A stretch of 64,000 nt of DNA from Archivesica marissinica (taxonomy: Eukaryota; Mollusca; Bivalvia; Venerida; Vesicomyidae). Location of the stretch: assembly GCA_014843695.1 (NCBI GenBank), contig CM026398.1, forward strand, positions 20,507,594 to 20,571,593, written 5' to 3'. The translations under genes were made by a program, and so were the position numbers. The notes under the pieces are model-generated. The model saw only the letters and a program-made list of their open reading frames with translations. It did no database searches and had not been told where the DNA came from. Positions 43,001 to 51,400 of this stretch are shown here, piece by piece (the first letter of the stretch is position 1; each line of letters begins with the position of its first letter).

Positions 43001-45554
43001 CTCGTCCATCGATACACTACTCTAGTCATACGCTGTGAAATACATTCTAGACAAAACTTGCGAGTTGTTTGTTTCTTAGACAAGATCGAGGAACGCTGTA
43101 ATCAGACATGTTCATTCTATCAATATCATGTTCATACATCAATAGGCTACTAAATTTGATGCAAGTTTATTGTAATCGCTTGTAGTGGTATGGTTGCCAT
43201 ATGGACCATACGGAAGGAACAGTTTATATCAATATTTTACACATGTAGTTATGCTATGGGTATACACCTATCTAGAGCTTCTTAGAATTGTACGTACATA
43301 TGATATGCCGAAGGAGCACGCTCACTGAAGACATGGTTGAGGTCAGACGCTGTTACTGATAAAGTGGTCTCGGGTTGGTTGAAAAAGTTTAGGGAAGCCC
43401 ATAGCAGTTATTAAGACATGAACGGCTGTGCAGGTATTGTCACAAATAGTGAACATGACTTCTCAAAATTACAATACAATATATGAGCTGCATTTTTGAA
43501 TGTTCTAGAATATTTGCAGACTATTTGGTGACAAATAAACACCATACTATAAATGCAGGTGTCAGTGCAACATTGTGAACCCCCAAATTACCTTCAGAGT
43601 AGAGAGTGGGGAATAAAAAAACCGCAATTGGTCAACCCTATTTAAATTTGACATTTTCTTGTGGCTGTATGTCTGTTGAAAACTACTTTATTTTGTGACA
43701 AACTATTTTGGGGAACATATAAGGTATGTTATAATGGTGTCCTATGGAGATTTCAATAGCGGTGTCTGACCATGACCATGGTTGTTTTGGTCGCGAAATT
43801 AGGTGACACTCTTTTTGGAGAGTACAAACGATACCATAGATACACTCAGTCTTGAAGCAAACCTTTACGACGCTCTATATAGTTAGTCATAGCATAACTG
43901 TGTAAAATATTGCCATACACTGTTCATTCCTTGTGGTCGATATAATGCTCAATAAATATCGATTGTTCTAGAGATTCATTAATTAACCATTATATAAAAG
44001 TCACACTCAGGTTTCTATTTCTAAACATCGTCGTTGTGACAATATTTAGCTTAATAAAAATAAGCGCAACGTCGTGACGGTGCTTTTTGTTGTTTATTTC
44101 AATATATTTGTTTTGGATCAATATCGAAGCCATAGCCCCATATGAGTGGTAATGTGTATTTCAATGTTGACATCTGTGTGTCTGTATGTTCCTTCAGAGA
44201 ATGGTATGGCATTAAAGCGACCCGTGTGTCCTCCTGCGACCAAACTTAGCACGTGCCAACGTCATGATGACAAACAGCCTACGGACGAGGTCACGCTTAT
44301 AACGCCGATAAAGCAAAAGCCCATATACAGGGAAGGTAAATAAGAAGAGTTTTTGTAAATACACGTCATGGTGACAAACAGCCTACGGACGAGGTGACGC
44401 TTATAACGCCGATAAAGCAAAAGCCCATATACAGGGAAGGTAAATAAGAAGAGTTTTTGTAAATACACGTCATGGTGACAAACAGCCTACGGACGAGGTC
44501 ACGCTTATAACGCCGATAAAGCAAAAGCCCATATACAGGGAAGGTAAATAAGAAGAATTGTTGTAAATAAACGTCACATAGAACGTCACATACATGTAAG
44601 TATTTATTTAGTGTGTATTAAAGCACTAAATAAACAATATGCCATGCTCTCACAGATATGTACACTCCGCTCTACACCCCTACCAATCATACATTGATGT
44701 ATTCCAACAAGATATGAATAGCGAAACGTCATCGAAGATGGCGATGATGTAATCAATGACGATGATGCAATCAATGACTATGATGCAATTAATGACGTAT
44801 CACTACCATACATATGTGTTTTTCACGAGACTACTAAGATACATATACGGTAAATAAATACAAATACACATATATGATAAATACAGTCAAATACACATAG
44901 AAGGTAAATAAATACAAATACACATAGAAGGTAAATAAGTACAAATACACATAGAAGGTAAATAAATACAAATACACATAGAAGGTAAATAAGTACAAAT
45001 ACACATAGAAGGTAAATAAATACAAATACACATAGAAGGTAAATAAATACAAATACACATAGCAGGTAAATAAATACAAATACACATAGAAGGTAAATAC
45101 ATGTAAATACAAATACACATAGAAGGTAAATAAGTACAAATACACATAGAAGGTAAATAAATACAAATACACATAGAAGGTAAATAAATACAAATACACA
45201 TAGAAGGTAAATAAGTACAAATACACATAGAAGATACACATATATACGTATACTGACACGCTCTAAAAACGCAACAAACCAATTTTGATATTGTTTTCAA
45301 ATCATAAATACAATGGATTGAATGTGCTACCGTACAATACATAGTCAGCTGTAGGGTGTGAATAGGGGTCTACCACATGTGTATGTTAGAAGGTGATATA
45401 TGTATATCTTATTTTGGCAGGAAAACCGTTGAGTGTTGAAGAGGACAGGACGCCTGCTGTCGGTAAAAGCGCATCGGAGACCGGAAATGGAGTAGCAATA
45501 ATCACAGCTTCGTTAACAGCTGTACTGTGTTCGAGTCTCAGCCACATTATTTGA
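34913..45554 (+). CDS. secreted NTR/TIMP-like protein with GPI-anchor-like tail (4 exons)
   Basis: Exons are 34913-35177, 40133-40309, 44198-44335 and 45421-45554. All introns are phase 1 with GT-AG ends, giving 237 residues. Residues 1-18 form a signal peptide (hydrophobic CVYLVAILTVIYGC). Residues about 25-145 resemble the OB-fold netrin/TIMP-like modules of secreted proteins: THVIVGKVTKLIRPDP, VQCSYKGGPLPGQI, then GFIPGHCTSKDLKKENNYIL across the first splice site and a Cys in HVCELNIQYP. Exon 3 adds a basic, Pro/Thr-rich linker with two Cys. Exon 4 ends in SASETGNG followed by about 19 hydrophobic residues (VAIITASLTAVLCSSLSHII), typical of a GPI-attachment signal. Secretion to the cell surface is inferred; the domain call rests on pattern, not a search. 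The partner is unknown. CCDC3-like or agrin-like modules are alternatives. Confidence 0.75.
35211..35488 (+). mobile_element. SINE-1, full length, in intron 1 with 14-bp target duplication
   Basis: The complete element is flanked by TAATTATACA(A/C)ACA at 35197-35210 and 35489-35502. It lies 20-35 bases after the exon 1 donor, in sense orientation. The good match between duplications suggests a fairly young insertion. Confidence 0.94.
35647..35842. mobile_element. pogo/Tigger-like MITE in intron 1
   Basis: The ends are CAGTCTACATCCG at 35647 and its complement at 35830-35842. The TTCGACATAACC motif and its variants recur inside. CAG ends with such internal repeats recall pogo/Tigger MITEs. 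The left flank is TA; the right is not, so the duplication is imperfect. Confidence 0.6.
35921..37150. repeat. 28-bp minisatellite in intron 1, about 44 units
   Basis: The unit is GTATGTGAGATAATGTATGT plus GTTATAAA, with C/A variation (GTCTGTGAG) grouped in short blocks. Each unit carries GTATGTGAG, similar to a 5' splice site. Confidence 0.97.
37214..37453 (-). mobile_element. SINE-2, minus strand, full length
   Basis: From tail (ACAAATTTATTATAGCTCGA) through body to the tRNA-like head ending CTATTACGACTTCCAC. The B box reads GGGGCTCGAACTCC on the plus strand. Confidence 0.92.
37515..37935 (+). pseudogene. LINE 3' fragment with zinc-finger C-terminus
   Basis: About 76 codons (37520-37750) end a non-LTR retrotransposon ORF2. 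The key part is ICIYCNTGMIESEYHFLLIC, the Cys-Cys-His-Cys finger also present in the LINE at 51.7 kb. A 3' region with AATAAAGG then leads straight into a GTT/GTC repeat, probably the element's own simple-repeat tail. Confidence 0.7.
37932..38034. repeat. (GTT/GTC)n microsatellite
   Basis: About 100 bases of trinucleotide repeat, contiguous with the LINE fragment before it. Open frames over it are artefacts. Confidence 0.93.
38241..38595. repeat. 36-bp minisatellite, about 10 units, in intron 1
   Basis: The unit is GTACGTTTTCTATGTCCTCT followed by AGTATATAATGTAGGT. A single unit-like copy in inverted orientation (ACTCTAGGACATAGAAAACG) lies just upstream near 38050. Confidence 0.95.
38596..38947. 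other. intron 1, unassigned
   Basis: AT-rich; nothing recognised. Confidence 0.5.
38948..39085 (+). mobile_element. bivalve-type SINE fragment with (ACAA)n tail
   Basis: It contains GCTGGAAATTCGCCATATGA just before the end, a block I know from bivalve dispersed repeats, and ends in ACAAACAAACAAAC. The 5' end (GGGTCTCCGTCGCCGAGTGC) is a decayed tRNA-like head. Confidence 0.55.
39130..39349 (-). mobile_element. SINE-3, minus strand, full length
   Basis: Tail, body with GGAGTACCCGGAGAA, and head ending GCATTGGTGAGAAGCGAA. It abuts a SINE-2 in the same orientation. Confidence 0.9.
39350..39545 (-). mobile_element. SINE-2, minus strand, tail shortened
   Basis: It starts at ACAACTTATATTAATCACTC, so the last part of the tail is missing, and ends with the head GCTATCACGACTTCCAC. 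One of the two abutting SINEs inserted at the end of the other. Confidence 0.88.
39701..39765 (+). mobile_element. SINE-1 head fragment
   Basis: Only the tRNA-like head is kept (AGACGGATATGCAGTCCAGT, then GCTGGACTGGAATCCAGGAA); the B box is mutated. Confidence 0.7.
39766..40132. other. end of intron 1, with (TTG)n at 40013-40042
   Basis: CTAAATAAAAG followed by about ten TTG units could be the tail of a decayed LINE. The acceptor TTATTTCAG ends at 40132. Confidence 0.5.
40290..42556. repeat. 50/56-bp minisatellite grown from the exon 2 donor, about 43 units
   Basis: The unit is AACATGCAGTATCCAATGGG, TATGTATCTGTAACTATATG and TAGAAACCTA; extra TATCTG insertions give 56 and 62. The first unit includes the last 20 bases of exon 2 and its donor (CAGTATCCAATGA then GTATGT). 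Each later unit repeats that junction as AATGG then GTATGT. The array therefore holds dozens of copies of a real 5' splice site. Confidence 0.95.
42557..44197. other. intron 2, unassigned
   Basis: One frame stays open at about 42932-43154 after a TATAG acceptor-like site, but its phase does not fit the host gene and it is not recognised. The rest is AT-rich. The exon 3 acceptor CCTTCAG ends at 44197. Confidence 0.4.
44261..44573. repeat. 104-bp tandem triplication of the exon 3 end and its donor
   Basis: The first copy spans the last 75 bases of exon 3 and the first 28 of intron 3. The second and third copies (44365 and 44469) repeat both parts almost exactly, including GGGAAG then GTAAAT at 44440 and 44544. 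Reading from the true donor into the intron gives Lys then a stop, so the extra copies add no coding sequence. Confidence 0.95.
44845..45235. repeat. 27-bp minisatellite in intron 3, about 15 units
   Basis: The unit is ACATAGAAGGTAAATAAATA plus CAAATAC. Each unit contains GAAG then GTAAAT, identical to the exon 3 donor context over ten bases. Confidence 0.95.
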
Positions 45555-45678
45555 CTATATTAATATAATGGACTATGACTTGTCAATCAATTACATAATG
45601 TAATGCAAGACAATCTAACACATTTATCAACACTTCTAGTTTAGATGTACTGTTGTATACTGTCTATGGATGTATTGA

Positions 45679-45684
45679 AATAAA
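45679..45684 (+). terminator. polyadenylation signal of the secreted-protein gene
   Basis: AATAAA 125 bases after the stop codon, the first such signal downstream. Confidence 0.55.
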
Positions 45685-45727
45685 CCATTGTCGTATGATA
45701 TGTTTATATGGTATGACTACGCACACT

Positions 45728-45955
45728 TAGGCTGTCAGATTAGCGCAGTGGTTAGCGCACTCGCTTCTCACCAATGCGACCCGGGTTCGATTCTCGGACA
45801 GGTTATGTGAGATGGTACGATGGTCGCCAGATCGGACAGGTGGGTTTAATCCGGGTACTCCGGTTTCCTCCCACATGAATGACCACATATACGCTTTCAT
45901 CCGAGCCAACGAGAGTGATTAATATAAGTTGTTAAAACTTGCTTCACAAATAAAT
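45728..45955 (+). mobile_element. SINE-3, plus strand, full length with intact pol III boxes
   Basis: Head TTAGCGCAGTGGTTAGCGCA (A box) and GGGTTCGATTCTC (B box), body with GGGTACTCCGGTTTCCTCCC, tail GAGTGATTAATATAAGTTGT. It gives the forward reading for the whole family. Confidence 0.93.
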
Positions 45956-45969
45956 AACGTATATACGTA

Positions 45970-46742
45970 CAGCGTGATCTTGAATAGTTTGAGTAACTTG
46001 TCTGAAACATGGCTTTAAAGTTTAATGAAGACAAGTGTAACACTGTGTACTTTGATAATACCAATCTTGAACAGAACGATTGTATTAAGCAGTGTTGAAA
46101 TTGCTAAATCTGAAAGTGAAGCGGACCTTTGTGTGACTATTATCTCAGATTGTAAACCAACAGAATAGTGTGAAAAAATTGGTAAGAAATTGCTGCAGCG
46201 ACTTGGACTATTGCGTAGAATATTCATATTCAAACATTGACCTGGAATGTTTTAAAGTTGTGTATTCAACTTATGTAATGGAATATGCCGTGTAATCATT
46301 GACGGTTTGGAAAGAGTTTAGAAATATGCTACTCGTCTTGTTCCAGAACTAAGAAACCTTACGTACGAAGAACGATTAACTAGTTTAAACATGTACAGTT
46401 TGAAACAGCGGCGCATAAAGTTTAAACTTTATTTATTTTACAACGATTGCTAAGCAAGTTCTAACAAAGTATATTAATCACTCTATTTAGCGCGGATGAA
46501 AGCGTAAATGTGGTCATTCGTGTGGGAGGAAACCGGAGTACGCGGAGAAAACCCACCTGTTCGATCTGGCGACCACCGTACCATTTCACATACTTCCCAG
46601 TCCGAGGACGAACCAGGGTAGCATTGGTGAGAAGTGGCGCATACGAGGGGACTTAATTGAAACATTCAAAATTATAATAGGAAACAATTATCAAATAAAC
46701 TATTTCAAAAAGATCAAATATCTCAACAATGAGAGGAAATTG
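45970..46742 (+). pseudogene. old jockey/CR1-like LINE fragment, upstream part
   Basis: Frameshifted remains of an RT C-terminal region. They include a KFNEDKC motif near 46020, KKLLQRLGLLRRIF near 46180, and RLVPELRNLTYEERL followed by SLNMYSLKQRR near 46340-46415. The last part resumes as RGDLIETFKI after a SINE-3 insertion. The sequence is cut at 46742 and continues at 54817, on the far side of a younger LINE. Confidence 0.8.
46418..46635 (-). mobile_element. SINE-3 inserted in the old LINE, 8-bp duplication
   Basis: Minus-strand SINE-3, flanked by GGCGCATA at 46410-46417 and 46636-46643. Removing the SINE and one duplicate restores the conserved LINE reading QRRIRGDL. Confidence 0.92.
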
Positions 46743-47033
46743 GTAAGCCTTTTTTCTCAACCACACAACTGAATAATGACATCAACCACGCGTGTTGACC
46801 CTAACCCTAACCCTAGTCGGAGCAAGTGATGAAGGCGCGTTATGCGTGGTTGATACTATATTCTGATCGGCTGGTTGAGATAAAGATTTTTCCGAGGAAA
46901 TTCCATGAACTTAGTTTATTAGTTTATACAATTCTTCCGGTCAATGGTGGACGATAGTCACGAAATTTTGTAGACAAAGAAAATTGGTTATTTTTGGTTA
47001 TTTTTCGCAAAATCGGCATATCCGAGTTTCAGA
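46743..47033 (+). promoter_or_regulatory. 5' untranslated region of the younger LINE
   Basis: About 290 bases between the left target duplication and the ORF1 ATG. It includes three CCCTAA units near 46797. An internal promoter is expected for this class but no motif is identifiable. Confidence 0.45.
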
Positions 47034-48407
47034 ATGAGTAGAGAGAGGTATAGTAGCGATGAAGGCAGTAATGTAGAGGTGATGGATGCTGAATCTGATG
47101 CATCGAATGTACACATAGCTGAAAATACGCAAAACAGAGTTGAATATTTGAATGGACGCGATAGTGAAAATGGTGGAAAAAATACACGTAAGAGGAAAAA
47201 GGGCAGCAAGGGTAGTGTTGACACTGACTCATTTTCCAATTTAAACACAGATGATAAACTGATTCACATATTTGATATTTTAAACAAAAACTACGAAAAA
47301 ATTATAACAGTTGAGGCTAAGCAAAACGAGTGCATAAGCGATGTACAAAAGGTAAACAATGACAATGTTGAAATAAAGGGCAGAATTGATCAAATCGAAG
47401 AATTATATAGTGTGCAAGAGAGAAAGATACAGATGTTGTCATATAGATCTATTGACATTGAAGCAAGGAGTAGAAGAAACAATATTATTTTTTGGGGTCT
47501 CACTGAAAACTCAAAGTTCCTTACAAAACAGTTGATTTACAGATTTCTGGAAGATGAACTAAATATTGACACCTATGAAATGGTCATAGAAAGAGCCCAC
47601 AGACTAGGGTCCATTAACAGCCCAGCAAATCGCAGCAAAGACGACCCAAGACGTCCAATTATTGTCAGATTCAGGGACTATGCAGACACTGATACAGTTA
47701 TGGAAAATGCCTATAAACTAAAAGGTATGTCGTTTGGTGTAGACAGAGATTACCCTAAAGAAATAGCAGACGCACGCAAGCATTTATATAAATCTAAAGA
47801 AGCGACCGAAGCCCGAGCGAATAGAGAGAAATTCCAAATTAGATACCCAGCAAAATTATATGTGAAGGGTAAACTTATCAAAGATGAATTTCCTGATTGG
47901 TTTGATGTAATGAATCACAACAGACTAGAAGAGTGGCCTAGCAAACCATTGAAAAGATCGGCTGAATTGCTAAGGTCTCGCATATACTCAAAGGAAACTG
48001 TGATCGAAAATGATACAAGTGACGACGATGTTTTTAATTCAGTGCAAAAAGTAAACAAAGATTTCGCACCTACAGCTAGACATATACAAGTGTCACGTGA
48101 TCAGGGTGATCCCAAAATAGAACATGTCCAAATGCGAGGTCGTAATAGTGCATTGTTAAACAATAGCTTACCTGTTAAAGCAGCAAATAAATCCGAGTCC
48201 CGAAGTAGAAATAGTGTAAAGTCACAGAATATAAACTCAAAAAACAGCTCAAGTTTTGTTTCAGGTAGCGACAAGATTCACATGCGACCCGCTTCGCGGA
48301 GCGCGACATCTATAAATAGGAGTCGGGTAAACCGGAGTAACAGCCAGCACGTGACAAGCAATACAGGTATAGATCACACAGAGAGAAGAACTGCTGATAC
48401 ACAATAG
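47034..48407 (+). CDS. LINE ORF1 RNA-binding protein (457 aa)
   Basis: ORF1 proteins bind LINE RNA and act as chaperones in the retrotransposition particle. This frame begins with an acidic, low-complexity N-terminus and a basic RKRKKGSKG patch near residue 43. A helical, coiled-coil-like region follows (about 60-140, e.g. KNYEKIITVEAKQNECISD). The core is about 145-290: RRNNIIFWGL, ERAHRLG, RPIIVRFRDYADTD and a GVDRDYPKEI-ADARK region, the RRM-like domain seen in L1-type and related ORF1 proteins. The C-terminal 160 residues are Ser/Asn/Arg-rich. The frame ends at UAG (48405-48407) in the same frame as ORF2. No internal stop or frameshift, so this copy could be recent. Confidence 0.88.
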   Translation: MSRERYSSDEGSNVEVMDAESDASNVHIAENTQNRVEYLNGRDSENGGKNTRKRKKGSKGSVDTDSFSNLNTDDKLIHIFDILNKNYEKIITVEAKQNECISDVQKVNNDNVEIKGRIDQIEELYSVQERKIQMLSYRSIDIEARSRRNNIIFWGLTENSKFLTKQLIYRFLEDELNIDTYEMVIERAHRLGSINSPANRSKDDPRRPIIVRFRDYADTDTVMENAYKLKGMSFGVDRDYPKEIADARKHLYKSKEATEARANREKFQIRYPAKLYVKGKLIKDEFPDWFDVMNHNRLEEWPSKPLKRSAELLRSRIYSKETVIENDTSDDDVFNSVQKVNKDFAPTARHIQVSRDQGDPKIEHVQMRGRNSALLNNSLPVKAANKSESRSRNSVKSQNINSKNSSSFVSGSDKIHMRPASRSATSINRSRVNRSNSQHVTSNTGIDHTERRTADTQ

Positions 48408-51400
48408 GATCAAAGTGGGAATAGGAGTATAAAATTTTGCTTGTTAAATGTACAGGGTTTGATTGGAAAACAGTATAACAAGCTAGATTCTGATTACTTG
48501 AACACACTATTCCAAAGAAATGATATTTTACTTTTCACAGAAACATGGTCAAATGATATTTTTAATGTAAATGTAGATGGGTTTAGTTCGTATGTCTTAA
48601 ATAGAAATGAAAAACATAAAGGTGCAAGAAGAGACAGTGGTGGTCTTATTATTTATGTGTCACAAAACTTAAATAAACATGTGGAGTTTGTAAAAACTGT
48701 GGATGATAGCATAATATGGCTAAAATTGAAGGGATATGTATTTGGTTTTGAGAATGATGTATTATTGTGCTTATGTTATAATATCCCAGGTGGCAGTAGT
48801 AGAGAGATGTTTGTGGAGCAAAATATATTTGACATTATTGCTAGTGATATGTATTATTTTGAAAATTTATATGATGGAAAATGTAATTATTTGATAACTG
48901 GAGATTTAAATTCTAGAGTTGGTGAAAAACCAGACTATGTGGAAAATGAGTACCTTTATAATGTAGATTTGTTACCTGACGATTATATTGTGGATGATGA
49001 ATTACCTAGAATAAGCCAGGATAAAACAGTAAATGATAGTGGAAAAGTATTATTGAACTTTTGTAAAGCAACTGGTATTAGAATTGCAAATGGCAGAGTT
49101 GGTTTAGATAAAAACATTGGGAAATATACATGTATTGCTGAAAGAGGTAGTAGTGTCATAGATATGGTTTTATGTAAACCAGAATTATTTGATAAGATTA
49201 AATCTTTTGTGGTTCATGATTCAAATATTATATCTGATCACTGTGCTGTGGAATTTGTTTTTAATTCACATATTGATGAAAATGTCCACGGAAATACTTT
49301 ACCAGATATTAATAATGATCATGTGAAATTTGTATATAAATGGGATGATGCTAAGAAGGATTTGTACATGGAAACATTAGCTAGCGATAATATTACTAGC
49401 AAATTACAATACCTATGTGACAATTTAAATGCTGTAGAAAACAAGGATGACGTTGATATAAATTTGAACGAATTTTATAGCACTATAGAACAGGTATGCA
49501 CACCACTGTTTAAAAGAAACAATAGTCCAAAAAATAAAATAAATAGACCAACTCATGTGCAGAAACCATGGTATGATGATGAATGTAAGGCGGGACAACA
49601 TCAGTTTTATTTGTGCTTGAATGATTTTAGATATGATAAATCTAATGAAAATAGAAGGCAAATGGTCCGAGCTAGAAGCGAATATAAGGATATTATTAGA
49701 AATAAGAAGTATAATTATGATAAATGCCAAACCAAACAATTAGAGACTATGAGGGTAAAAAATGCGAAGGAATATTGGAAACGGTTAAAAGGGTTATGTG
49801 GCATGAGGACATCTAAGGTGTTGTCAACTAATCAATTTGCTGATTATTTTAAGTCAATAAATGATCCGCAATCTGTATTTTTTCAAGCGGATGAAGATGT
49901 TATGTATTTTAATGATAGATATTTAAATGGAGAATTAAATTGTATGTTTAATGAATTGAATGTAGAAATCATGTCTATTGAAATTATTAAAGCTTGCAGA
50001 GAGTTAAAATGTGGAACATCTGCTGGTCCAGATGCTGTATTAAACGAGTTCTTTAAACATGGAACCAACAATGAAGTACTTCTGTTGTATTTAAAATGTC
50101 TGTTTAATAAATTATTCGATGTTGGGTATTTCCCATATATGTGGACTGACGGTTTTATTATTCCACTGCATAAAAAAGGTGATGTTGATGAAACTGGAAA
50201 CTACAGGGGTATAACTTTATTAAGCACGCTTGGAAAACTATTTACCAGAATCTTAAACAATCGTTTGACTACTTGGGCTGAAATGTATAATGTCTATATA
50301 GAAGCACAGGCTGGTTTTCGAAAGAGCATGGGAACTATTGATAACATCTTTATATTGCATGGAATAATAAATCATATGCTAAATAACAATAGGAAACTGT
50401 ATGTAGCCTTCATTGATTTTATGAAAGCCTTCGATTTTGTAGTTAGAGATATAATGTGGTACAAATTATTAAAAATAGGTGTTAGAGGTAAAATTCTTAA
50501 CATTATTAAGTCCATGTATACACATGTTAAAGCGAGAGTTAAATATCAAAACATATTAAGTGATGAATTTACATGTTATTTGGGAGTTAGACAAGGCGAA
50601 TGTTTATCACCTTTCCTATTCTCCATGTACTTGAATGATATTGAAGAGGATTTTATGCTACATGGTTATGATGGAGTGGATGTTGGTATGCTTAAGTTAT
50701 TTTTGTTATTATATGCTGATGATATAGTAATATTTGCAGAATCTGAAAATAGTTTGCAAAAAGGTTTAGAAATATTGCATGATTATTGTCAAAAGTGGAA
50801 GTTAACTGTGAATATAAATAAAACAAAAATAATGATATTTAAGAAAGGTGGGGCAAATAGACGAAATGTTCAGTTTGCATATAATGGAGACATAATTGAA
50901 ATTGTAAAGCAGTTTACTTATTTAGGAATTGTGTTTACCACAGGTGGTTCTTTTAGCTCAACACACGATGCACTAGCTGGACAAGCTTTAAAAGCTATGT
51001 CCAAATTAAAAACTTATTTAGTTAAATTTCCTAATATTTTAGTTAGTCATTCTCTTGATTTGTTTGATAAACTCATTACACCAATTCTTAGTTATGGCTG
51101 TGAAATATGGGGTTTCAATGAGATAGCTACAATTGAAAAGGTACATTTACAGTATTGTAAGCAACTGCTCGGTGTACGTGTACAGACACAAAATAGTTTT
51201 GTGTATGGAGAAACTGGTAGATGTACATTACTTATTAAAAGATTGTATGCAATTATGCGATATTGGTTTAAAGTTTTACAATGTGATGATGTTAAATATG
51301 TTAGTGTTATCTATAAAATGATGTTACATGACTTAGAATTGTATCCACACAAAAAAACTTGGGCACGAAATGTACGAAATGTATTACAGTCATTAGGTTT

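Noticed and set aside
42932..43154. Extra exon of the secreted-protein gene in intron 2
   Set aside because: Phase 1 joining gives an early stop; the exon 2-exon 3 join is already open and in phase without it.
46797..46815. Telomere or telomeric fusion
   Set aside because: Only three CCCTAA units, within a LINE 5' region.
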